Program-made: the position numbers and the translations under genes | Notes under the pieces: model-generated | Databases searched by the model: none | Told to the model about the DNA's origin: nothing | What the model saw: the letters and a program-made list of their open reading frames with translations, nothing else | Source: Crotophaga sulcirostris | Lineage: Eukaryota; Chordata; Aves; Cuculiformes; Crotophagidae | Length of the DNA stretch: 64,000 bases | Direction: 5' to 3' | Assembly: GCA_013397455.1 (NCBI GenBank) | Contig: VYZB01000122.1 | Location: 941,053 to 1,005,052 of the forward strand | Part shown: positions 28,466 through 37,800 of the stretch, one piece after another | Position numbering within the stretch: the first letter of the stretch is position 1 | Layout of the letters: each line of letters starts with the position of its first letter

Positions 28466-28716
28466 AACCTATGCCCCAAAAGAATGAGAGGAAATGGCCT
28501 CAAGTTGCACCAGGGGAGGTTCACATTGGACATCAGAAAAATTTTTTTCACTGAAAGGTTTGTCAGGTGCTGCTGCACCCAGGGCGGTGGCTGAGGTGGA
28601 GATGTTTAAAGATGGTAGATGAGGTGCTCAGGGATCTGGTTTAGTAGTGGACGGGTGTGGTTGGACTTGATGAACTCAAAGGTGTTTTCCAACCAAGCGA
28701 TTCTGTGAGTCTATGA
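28466..28716 (+). mobile_element. CR1 LINE 3' fragment, plus strand, head-to-head with the previous copy
   Basis: About 250 bp of CR1 3' end: 'GGAAATGGCCTCAAGTTGCA' and 'TGGTTGGACTTGATGAACTC', then 'GATTCTGTGAGTCTATGA' as terminus. It lies immediately beside the 5'-truncated end of the minus-strand CR1. Both copies carry their own 3' tail, so this is two insertions and not one twin-primed inversion. Confidence 0.92.
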
Positions 28717-29073
28717 AAATACTTCTGTGTTAGAAGAGACTGATAAGTGGAAAAACGTGTGTTTCACTCAATCCAGTGTGAACTTAGGCTTTGCTGAGAT
28801 TCTGTAGTAGCAGATCGACTTCTGCTCTCCGTTAGAAAACGTAAATAAACACACGTACGTATGGAGATCGGGTTTGAGGGGACCTTAAACCACTCCACGG
28901 TTGTGTGGTGTCTGGCAGGGCCCGGGGCGGGCCCAGCGGCAGCTGCTGGGCTCTGGCGCTTCTGCCGGCGGGGCTGCCCTGCTGGGGGGTGGGGGCGGTG
29001 CCGGCGGGGCTGAGGCGCTGGGTGGAGGAATGAAAGAGGGCGCTGAGGAGGAGGAAGGGGGGCTCGGCCCGCG

Positions 29074-29087
29074 GTTGCCATGGAGAC
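29074..29087 (+). promoter_or_regulatory. RFX X-box-like palindrome
   Basis: GTTGCCATGGAGAC has a perfect left X-box half-site (GTTGCC), an AT spacer and a near right half-site (the ideal would be GGYAAC). RFX factors bind such sites in promoters of ciliary and neural genes. It lies within the CpG island and contains the ATG of the ORF at 29080, so that good-looking Kozak context may be a by-product of the binding site. Confidence 0.45.
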
Positions 29088-29442
29088 CTTTGTGCCCGGC
29101 GGAGCGCGCCTCCTTTCCCCCCATCCCAGCTTCCCTCCCTCCCTCCTGTCCCGTCCCTGCCCGCGCTGCCCCGCGGATGCACAGCGAGCAGCGAAGGGGC
29201 CGGGGTTGTTGTTGGTGTTGGTGGTGGTTGTTGTGATTGTTGTTGTTGTCGGCTTTGCGAGCGCTCGGAATGGGCGGCAGCGCCCGCCGGTTCGGGGTTT
29301 TTCCAAGTTTCTTTTTGTAAGTGGTAAAAGGAAAGGGGTGGGTGAGGAAAAAACCCACCCAAATGAGTGGAGCTGCTGCTGCGGAGAGAAGGGAAAGGCA
29401 GCTGGGCGCGCAGGAGGCTCCCCGGAGCGAATGGTGGAGTGA
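29080..29442 (+). CDS. Possible 120-codon upstream ORF / microprotein
   Basis: The ATG has an excellent initiation context (GCCATGG) in the CpG island, and the frame stays open for 120 codons, ending before the splice donor at 29477. The translation starts METFVPGGARLL. It has a Pro/Ser-rich stretch, then a run of Leu/Val/Ile (about residues 44-57) encoded by the GTT-rich microsatellite that would look like a membrane segment, then a basic tail. I recognise no family. The hydrophobic run comes from simple repeat DNA and long ORFs are common in GC-rich DNA, so this may well be untranslated, or act only as an upstream ORF reducing initiation downstream. Confidence 0.2.
   Translation: METFVPGGARLLSPHPSFPPSLLSRPCPRCPADAQRAAKGPGLLLVLVVVVVIVVVVGFASARNGRQRPPVRGFSKFLFVSGKRKGVGEEKTHPNEWSCCCGEKGKAAGRAGGSPERMVE
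29204..29249. repeat. GTT/GGT-rich trinucleotide-like microsatellite
   Basis: This is an imperfect run of GTT and GGT units inside the CpG island. It would encode Leu/Val in the frame of the ORF at 29080 and Asn/Thr-rich runs on the other strand. Such a tract could vary in length between individuals. Confidence 0.85.
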
Positions 29443-29446
29443 TTGA
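29363..29446 (+). CDS. Possible short upstream ORF (27 codons)
   Basis: The ATG in AAATGAGTGG context opens a 27-residue frame (MSGAAAAERRERQLGAQEAP...) that stops at 29444, before the donor at 29477. No function is known. If the CpG-island exon is transcribed, this would be one of several upstream ORFs in its leader; a three-codon one starts at 29431. Confidence 0.2.
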   Translation: MSGAAAAERRERQLGAQEAPRSEWWSD

Positions 29447-29467
29447 GGAGATTAATTTAAGAAGCAG

Positions 29468-29482
29468 GCGACAAAGGTAAAG
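29468..29482 (+). other. Strong splice donor, end of candidate first exon
   Basis: The sequence CAAAG|GTAAAG puts GT at 29477-29478 and matches the vertebrate donor consensus well. It lies just downstream of the CpG island, where a first-exon donor is expected. Spliced to the phase-0 CTNND2 exon at 59426, the leader reads TAA (29453-29455) and then open codons to the junction with no in-frame ATG. The first in-frame Met would then be at 59525. Confidence 0.5.
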
Positions 29483-32400
29483 AGTTAAACTGGATCAGTT
29501 GTTTGGGGCTGGTTTGTAACGTGTTTGCTGCAGGTGAAGTGAGAGATTTCGTGGAAAGGTGCTGAGCTTGTTCTGAACGTCACTTCTGAATGACTTAAAA
29601 ATGTGGGGATTTTTGCCTCAGAGTGCTTTGAGTCGCGTTGCACAGGGGTGATACGGTACATATGGAGATACGGTAGCACAATAGTTTTAAAGTCCACGTG
29701 AAACGCTGTCAAAAAAAAAAAAGGTAGGTTTTCATCGTTTGAGGTTTTTTAATGTAGTTCTTAATAAAAAAAAAAAAGACAGACAGAGAAATAGGTAGCT
29801 TAAAAGTCCATTAAAGACAAGAAAGTAATGGTTAATCTTTAGAGGTGTCTGGTTTTCTCAAAACATTTCATGCCCTTGCTCAGCCACACTTCCACTGTGG
29901 TTGCTTCTTGTTGCAGCTTGTCTAAAGCAAAGGATTAAGAAAATCAGTAATTCCGCTGAGATAAAATAATTGAACAGGCTAAACTTTATTATACAAAAAT
30001 ATGTTTTTGTAGATTCCTACTTTGAGCTTATAGACCTGTTGCTTCGTGCTTTTACCCTAGAAAGTCTTTTCAATAAATGCTGTGTGCTTGCCCGTAGTGA
30101 CTGATATCTCTTTTTCAAATTGTAGCCTTTAGTAGGTGAGAATAGGTTTTACATCTTTTATAATTATGTTTAACCTTTAAGTCTTTAGTAAGCTTTTCAG
30201 GTAGACATTTGTGTAGATGGTTTAGCTAATTTGAAATTAATTACAAAAGATTAGTGAAAATAATGCATGGTTACAACCTCCTAGTTTTATCTGGTGCTGC
30301 TCAAGTCCCAGGGAAATGTGACTGACTGATCAAGGGATTAAATAAATGAATTTCCTGTGTAAGTCAGTTATGTGTAAACGTCCTTTTCTGACACAGATCT
30401 GTGTCGTTGTTAAGATAACTGTTTATTTACTGGTTTGATCTTTTGCCTGAATTAAAATGAAATCTCCCAGATGTGAAAACAACCCCTTGTGCCTGGTGCT
30501 TCCTACAACATCAAAATAAATGTGAATATAGCAGATTGGTTTTACATCTTTTCTTTATTCAAGACACTGCAGGAGTATGTTGTTGTGGATTAATACTGTT
30601 TACTGGAAGATTGCATTTGTCAGATTAAATGAGTAAGTCTGCACCCTCCAAAAGTCTATAATGAATAAATCATACAGCTTTGAAATAATTCTCTTACTGT
30701 TAATTTTTCTTAAGTTAAATTTGGAATAAAAAGGTTTTTCTATGTCAAACTAGTAGAACTGCTCAGTCGTAAGCTAGGGTTTGATTCTCTCTCTTTCTCT
30801 TTGAAAGACTATTCCAGAGTATTTAATATGAAAAATCTTACTTAACGCGTTCTGATCTGTAGTATGGAACAATAGCTTCAAGATCAGGAACTAATATTGT
30901 CTCAAAAAAGGTGTGGTAAAAATAATTCAGAGTTTGACTGATGTGCAATACTTTAAACGCTGTGCCCAGTTTGATCCAAACTTGTTCCTAGTTGATCTGA
31001 TTAACTAATTTGTGCCATTAGATTGAATTTAATAAGCCTGCTTAGCTTATTATGTGACACTTCTGAGCTGACTTCGGGGTCTCAAAGTGTGCTCGTTACT
31101 GTGGATTCTTTCTGTAGTTTTTTAATTGCATACAATTTACTTTTAGTGGTTTCTGAAGTGAAACATCCAGAAACGTGTTACTTTCCTCCTTTCCCTTCTA
31201 AGATACTCTTTGTAAAGACCCCAGTTAGTCTTGACTGTGGGTAAAACATTAAAGTGACTGTGAAGCAGTAGCGAAGGGACTTGTGAAGCCCATGGTGACA
31301 GAACAGTACCTGAAGTTGTTTTAACAGTTAATTCCAGCCTCTTTTTCTAAAGTCCTCTGAGTCAGGTGTAGAAATAAAAATTCAGTGAAGTTCCTAATAG
31401 AGTGTGCTCTCGGTGGAACCTCCTGCGGTTGATAAATATTTCAGGAAGCTGAAAGTTAGTGATACATTTTAAATGCACTGCTAAGCTGAGATACTTCATG
31501 GTCCTTTGCATACACATTTGCATTATTCATTTGTGCTGTGCAGGTAGATAATGGGCCAAATATTACTCCACTGATTTCTGAGTAACTGAACTAATTCAAC
31601 CGTATATGTACATCTTGATTTTTGGAAGTTCAAGGCAAAGTTGGCATTACTTCAGTGATTTTATTATACAGGTAAAAGTCATTTATGTACAAACTAATGA
31701 TGTTCAGTAGCTTAGGCATTCTTCCATTAAAATAATTGTAAGCAGAAGATATAATTTATTTTTTCTTCTCTTCTTTCTGAAAAAAAGAGTGTTCAGTCTT
31801 CTAGTTGCTGAATCCTAAAGTGACTGACAGAAACATATGCTAAAACAGCCTTCCATCATTGGTAAAAATTCATCCTAATAACCTACTACAGTAGAAGCTC
31901 TTGAGACAATTTTTGTAGCATGGTACTTGCTTAAAGTAGAAACTCTTTCCATGTTTTAAGCAGCCTTCCATCCAGTGGGTCTGTGCTACTAACATAGACT
32001 ACATTTGCGTGTGTGCACATATAGAAATACATATGTGTACAAACTGACTGGTTAAACCCATAGGTTAAAGCAAGCCCCCCAATATATTTAAAGCATATAT
32101 TTATATATTTAAATATACCGGGGGCTTGCTTTAACCTACTGGGAGAGGCAGAGGCTAACAGAAAATGGTAAGCCTTGATCTAACAGCATGCACTAGATTT
32201 AAAATCTCATTGGTCTGAAACCTTTTGAAGCCAAGTAACTTTCACAGCTTTGGAAGCTGCCAGAGAAGCTGAGTTAGGAAACTTTTCCCTGCTGTGCTAG
32301 GGAAGGCTGTAAAAGTCTGTTGAGACTGCAGTAAACATTCATTGACAGCTTCTTCTAAAAGTATCTGTTTGAACTGACATAAAATCATTTGGTGATCAAC

Positions 32401-32503
32401 AGGCACTCAGACAGATGTCATCGTGTTGGTTTTTTTCTAATTGTGGCCTCAGTTTTATTGGTAGTGATAAATAACGGTAATTTTTGCTTAAGGGAAAATT
32501 TCC
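29483..32503. other. Intron-like stretch, no gene seen
   Basis: This is AT-rich sequence with A-runs near 29710 and 29768. I recognise no exon or mobile element apart from the hairpin at 32061-32138, listed separately. Confidence 0.5.
32061..32138. repeat. Hairpin palindrome, 78 bp, with TA ends (MITE-like)
   Basis: The left arm (32061-32092) pairs with the right arm (32108-32138). The outer 19 bp are perfect (TAGGTTAAAGCAAGCCCCC against GGGGGCTTGCTTTAACCTA). A small internal mismatch follows (three against two bases), then 10 more paired bases (TATATTTAAA) and a 15-nt AT-rich loop. The outermost bases are TA on both sides, as left by Tc1/mariner-type insertion, although TA is self-complementary and may be just part of the stem. 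It could be a tiny MITE, a template-switch palindrome, or a transcribed hairpin. Confidence 0.8.
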
Positions 32504-33118
32504 TGTCCTGGTTTATCCCCCCTGGCCAGGTCAGCAGCTAAACTGGGCAGCTTTTATTCCCAATCTCCCACACACATGAAAGGGGAAAAGGGAAATGAGA
32601 CTTGTGAGTTGGAAACTAACGCTAAAACACTTTAATGCAACAATAATAATTAAAAGGAGATAATAAGAAAATAATATATATGTAAAACTATACAAAACTA
32701 ATTGTAAGTCCCCTGATGACCATACATCACCTCTGAGGCTGGAGAGCAGGCATGGGAAGGTTGCAGACTGGACTCAGTGGCAGGTGGGATCCTGACTTGG
32801 AAACTAAATCCAGGAACTGGAGTCAGGAACGCATGGATGGGTTCAGGGGCAGGCAGACAGGTGAGGTCCTCCCTGAGCACCGGCAATCGAAGAAGAGGCT
32901 GACCATCCTGGTCCTTAAGCTTTATATTGAGTATGATGTATATGACATCCTTGGCCAGGTTTGTGTCACCTGTCCTGTCTGCTCCTCCCAGCAGCAGTGA
33001 CCCTCAGTACCACCAACCCTGGGATGGCCTTCATTTACATAGGAATAGGTGTGAGCAGTGGCCTCTCTGCATGTCAGTGGCCCATTACCTTGCTGATAAC
33101 TATCAGGTTTAGCTGAAA
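32504..33118 (-). mobile_element. Probable ERVL-like LTR fragment or solo LTR, minus strand
   Basis: The left end TGTCCTGGTTT matches the terminal inverted bases of a common avian ERVL-type LTR (ending AAACCAGGACA on the other strand). Inside are an AT-rich ATAATAATTA tract, a GC-richer segment with 'GGTTCAGGGGCAGGCAGACA', 'TTTATATTGAGTATGATGTA' and 'GGTCACC/GTGTCACCTGTCC'-type blocks. I recall all of these from avian LTRs of this group. No gag, pol or env coding sequence flanks it. The right boundary and target-site duplication are not clear, so it may be truncated. The strand is inferred from the position of the AT-rich tract and from the left terminal sequence. Confidence 0.5.
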
Positions 33119-33695
33119 AGTCCAGAGTTTTATGTAGTACTTTAGCCCAGGAACACTCTTGTTCTTCTAAATAGTGTTGTCACTGAATGTGGGTGCACCA
33201 TGTGTTTGATCGTGTAATGGAGAAGATAATACTGATTATTACTGTTCTCTTGGGGTTGTACAAGTGTTGTGTAAGGGTATCTACATCTGGAGTGGTAGCA
33301 AATAGGACATTTGGAAACTGAGGGCCTCTGCCTTTGCTTTCTAGTACATACAGGCTCTCATTTTGACATATGCACAGAGCTGTTTCTGCTGAAACCTGTA
33401 CCCATTCGTTGTTAGACTTATGTGAACAGTGGCTTGGAGATGGTGTTGGCTGCCATGGTGAGAAAAAAGGTAGAGTGCTTGGCCAGCCTGCGGGATGGCT
33501 CAGCAGAACAGTATAGGGAGTAACAGCAACTTCATTACGGCCTTGATTGTGCAGTTGCTCCTTGTTCTTCTGTGAAACCACTACACAGTTGGAATTGGTG
33601 GTAAATCTGAAACCTAGCAGGGCTGAGTTAGGCTCTGCCACTTGACTTTTCACTCCCTTCGTTTTGAGTGAATTTACTGGTAACCTATTTCAACG

Positions 33696-33758
33696 TGTTA
33701 TAAATGACCGAGTCCCAAATAGGAAATTTTCCTATTTGGGACTCGGTCATTTATAACA
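33696..33758. repeat. Perfect 63-bp palindrome (31-bp arms, 1-nt centre)
   Basis: The left arm begins TGTTATAAATGACCGAGTCC and the right arm ends GGACTCGGTCATTTATAACA. All 31 positions pair around a single central T at 33727. Pairing stops sharply on both sides (G 33695 against A 33759). A perfect palindrome of this length with almost no spacer is very unlikely by chance. It may be a fold-back template-switch event, the remnant of a palindromic mobile element, or a library or assembly artefact. No matching target-site duplication is visible. Confidence 0.95.
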
Positions 33759-34803
33759 AACAGTATTGGGCTGTTCTATTTTGATTTCTTACCTGAGCTG
33801 ACTTGGTCCAGTACTGAGCTTGCTTTTCTGTGTTTTCAACTCTGTCAACTTTTCTTAAGTGCCAGAGCTTATGAACATGCAAAAGGGCCATGCCACAACC
33901 TGATACAAATTCTCTGGCACAGAGGGTTAAGATTAATCCGTCATCGATAATATAGGAGAGGTGCAGTTGGCTGAAGTGTAGATAACAACATAAAAGTGAA
34001 GAGGTGGTATTACACACTTGTAGTTTTTTGCTGTTATTTTTATGGCTTATCTTCAGAAAGGTCAATATTTTATCACTGGGCCCAGTCTAGCATGAACCTT
34101 CTAATGCTTTTATCTTTTAGCCTATCAAAGCTGTTAGTTCTTCCAAGCTGGCCTTTAAGCAATAGTCGACCTGTTGCTAGAAATCCATAACTTGGAAAAC
34201 CTCAAAAATTCTTCTCCTGCAAGAGGTAATTAATTTTCCATAAATAAAGGCAGAGAATTAAAATAAAAGATATGTTGTCGGGGATTTTAAAAACACAAAC
34301 AAAAAAAAAATCAACAAAACCCCAACACTTTGGCAACTTTTTCTTCTTTTTTTTTTCTTTTCTTCAAGGTTGCAATGTTATGTGTCTACCCTGCTCTGAT
34401 TTCAGATGAGATTTCTTTTGCTTCTACAGCTGGCTTTCCCAGCTGGCTTGGGATGTGCTAAAATTTAATAGCCAAATTTCAGATTGAGTCAAGCATAGAA
34501 ATGGCTCAGTGTCAGACTTTTGTGAGGAGCAAGTTCTCATCTTTGTACCTGGGCTGTGTTGCTTTTCTCTAGCTCACTCTGCACAGTGGCTCAAGTTGTT
34601 TTTCATTGTCAGTCTTTCCCTGACATTCAGAGCCGTTATCTGTGCACAGCCCTATAGTCTTAGGCTATGACTCTCTTTAAATAATATCCTACCTCACTGG
34701 TATTCAGGTAAAAGAATTATGAGTCTTTGAGTCCCTGCCACTAGCCAGGGAGGAAACCATCCCTCAGCTCTCATATGGAATTCAGTGCCATTTGGGAGGA
34801 AAA

Positions 34804-34823
34804 TTTTTTTTTTTTTTTTTTTT
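34804..34823. repeat. Poly-T tract, 20 nt
   Basis: An uninterrupted run of about 20 T. Together with the similar tract at 34859 it makes a 75-bp T-rich interval. No retroposed gene body is recognisable beside it. Confidence 0.9.
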
Positions 34824-34858
34824 GAGCATATTTTTAGTGGATTGTCTCCACTATTTTC

Positions 34859-34878
34859 TTTTTTTTTTTTTTTTTTTT
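34859..34878. repeat. Poly-T tract, about 20 nt
   Basis: Second uninterrupted T run, 35 bp after the first. Length is prone to variation and to sequencing error. Confidence 0.9.
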
Positions 34879-37800
34879 CTAATCAAATCAGTGATCTGCA
34901 GTAAAAGCCAGAACAAGTTCTCAGATGGTTTAAAATGAGATCTCATGATCCACTGAAATTACAGGAACTTGGCTCACATAGAGGAGGTGGGCCCTGGGTT
35001 GGATTGCTTTATTGCACTCCTGTAGTTGGAGAAGAGACTTAACCTGAGCTTCCAGAACTCATAGGTTTTGTTGTGCTTTTGATGAAGTTAATTGACTGCT
35101 TTAATTAACTTCAGACATAGTAAACTAAACCACATGTTGACATATCTCGTGGAGGAGGTGAGACATCACCAGCTTTGTCTATGTGAATTGTGTTTGAAAT
35201 AATTCACTCAGAATGATATGATTAAAGGAAAAAATAATTGTATATGAACTGTGAAAGCCCTTGAGCTTTCATAATTAAGTACTGAAATGTTTTAACTCAT
35301 TCTACAGCATCCTGACTGCATTTGTTCCCTTCTAAACAGTCATGAGGTACGACACTACACTGGGAAGGCCTGCGCTCTACATTCATGTAGTTCAAAGACT
35401 GAAATATTTTTAATTTAATTTTTGCCAAGCGCAGATGCCTAGAAAGTCATTTCCAGTAAATGATGTGGTGATGCTAGGATTAGATTAATAGCATGCTTTC
35501 CCCAAATTATTAATTGAACAAATATATAGAAAAGAATTTAGAGCAGTTTTATTTTAACATAATTGTTCACGTACAAGATTAATACTACATATGAGTATTG
35601 AGTAATCCTTTCATTAATCGTATTTCTTTCTTCGTAATTTTTTTCTGGCTCAGTTCACTTTAAGCCTATATGCTCTGGAGCAGCAATGTTAGTAGTTTTC
35701 ATCAGGAATAGCAGACCTTTTCTAAGAGACATTGTGTATTCACTACCAAAATACGACATGTTGTGAAATTGTAGTTATAGAGGTGGGAATTTTCTTCAGC
35801 AATAACATGAATGAGAAATCCATATACTCCCATTATTTTTGTCATAGGACTTAAGCTTTAGATATCTCTCACATCCAGTTTTTAGGGGAGATCAGAATAT
35901 TTCTCCAGTCTCCCATTACTGCAAGTAGCCAGCCACATTTACTGAAATGCTGACAAACCATGAGGATTTTGTTTGTTTGTTTTAAAAAACATTCCTTTAA
36001 TTTTGTTTCATAGATAAAATAACTTTTTTAGCTTTTCATGTATAATTTTGCTATTATCCTAGGTGCCCTACATATGTTTATTTCTAACTAATTGTTAAAA
36101 GAAAGTTTCCTTTTTTAGTGTACCTTTAAGAGGACTTTCAAGTGCCACTGCACTCTTAAATAAGCTTCTGCAGTTGTTTAAAAGCATGTGTGTATATATA
36201 TGTAGAGTGTAGAATTATGTAAACAATAATATCAAAATTCCTTCTATATTTAAATAGGAATTGCATCTAGATCATGTATATAATACTCTCCCATTCACTG
36301 AACAAGGTGCCCATCTATGAACAATGACATTTTACACAATAATACTCCTAAAAGTTATTTTCCCAGTACCTTTTACTTTCACAATTCATGTTGTTTTCAC
36401 TGAGTTTAATTATCATTATGAACTTCTGTAACACATAATAAATATGTTGTTTCAGATATTTTAGGAGCTGACTGGCACATTGTGTAAAAGAAAAAAAAAA
36501 AGGTTTTGTTACATTTAGGACTTGCTGTAAATCAATCAGACATACAGTTGTTTGTCTCAAGGAGCCAGGCTGTCCCTTTCTGTTGGCCGAGTTGGCCAGG
36601 TCTTCATTTGCTGTGTAGATGTGGCTCTGTGCTGGCGACCTAAAGATACGTCAGGACTTTGGGGAGAGAGAGAAGGGGAATGAGGAAAGAATGTACAAAT
36701 TCTTTCTTAAGAGGCGCTGGGGTATTTTTTTCACTTGGACATCTAGCTCAGAGATTGATCCTTCCAACTCAAAGGGACAAACTGCTCTTACTTGAACAGA
36801 GTAGTAAAGATATATAGGCAGTCTCAAGCAAAGACAAAAGCAGGACAGGTTACAGATCCATCACATGTTGGATGAGACTCAAAGGACCTCTCCAGTGTTC
36901 TTGTATGCATCTCAGTCCTACAAACAGAAGAGTTACCAGGCTGGGGAAAAGTTAATCTTTTTCCTCTGGTCTGCGGTAATACAGGAAAATATGACCCAAA
37001 AGTTACAGCATTTTCTTTTATGGATAAGCTGTTGTGATAACACCTTCCTGAAACTTCTGGTGTTAGTCCTTCATCATTAGCCTATCGTGTCAGGATTTTT
37101 AAAATTTCTCCGTTTATTCACGTCAGTGATGACTTGTGTACCAAAACAATAGCATTGCTTCAGAGCACATGCTTTACATGTATTAATTTGTCCCTTTGCA
37201 AAAAAATGACCTTTACTAATATTCTGGAAACACAAACAGATACACTGAGTATATAAGTATGTATTTATACCTTCGGCATCTGAAAAGACACAAGGCATCT
37301 CAGCCTTCGAGATGCAGTTGAAAATTGTGAAAAAGGTTGTTGGTATTTGAGAGAAACAAATGGCTGTGGCTCCTGTTTGTCATCCATTTTTCTGCAGGTG
37401 CATGCATTGAGATACAGGTGGTTGTTTTTCCTAGGATAAGGTACTTGCTGTTTTAATTAGTAGCAAAATTCTAGTGCTTTGGACTATAAGCCATTGCTGC
37501 CAGATGTAGACAAGAAAGTTACAAAGCAGCCACCCATTGCTTGCAGGTGCTCACAACAGCAGAAGCCAGCAGTGGTTGGCTTGCCGTCCAACTCAAGACC
37601 ATTTCAGTTACCAACTGGATGTTTGGGAACCAGGCTAGTAAGTTTTTTTTCATATGGTGCAACTTTTGAACTAAAAAATCTTGACATTCCTGACTTGAGT
37701 TTGCACTTCTGCACTTTTCTAGAAGGTACACAGAACTCCCAAGAAACAGCTTCACTAGTTTTGGTGAGTCTGCTAAGCAGCCAGCAGATCTGTTCCTTGG

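Larger units (their letters stand above)
28890..29445 (+). promoter_or_regulatory. CpG island, candidate alternative promoter
   Basis: This block contrasts sharply with its surroundings. It is GC-rich and dense in CpG (for example CCCGGGGCGGGCCC, GCCCGCGGTTGCC, GCCCGGCGGAGCGCGCC). No TATA box is obvious, as is usual for CpG-island promoters. A strong plus-strand splice donor follows at 29477. The nearest coding exon downstream on this strand is the CTNND2 exon at 59426, so this may be an internal or alternative CTNND2 promoter. A bidirectional or independent non-coding promoter is also possible. The transcription start cannot be placed from sequence. Confidence 0.7.

Noticed and set aside
28466..28716. 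Twin-primed inversion as explanation for the head-to-head CR1 pair
   Set aside because: Both fragments carry a full 3' tail. Twin priming would give only one tail, so two separate insertions fit better.
28764..29362. Three long overlapping ORFs on the minus strand of the CpG island
   Set aside because: Their Pro/Arg/Ala-rich, low-complexity translations are what GC-rich DNA gives in every frame. No family motif or consistent start is seen.
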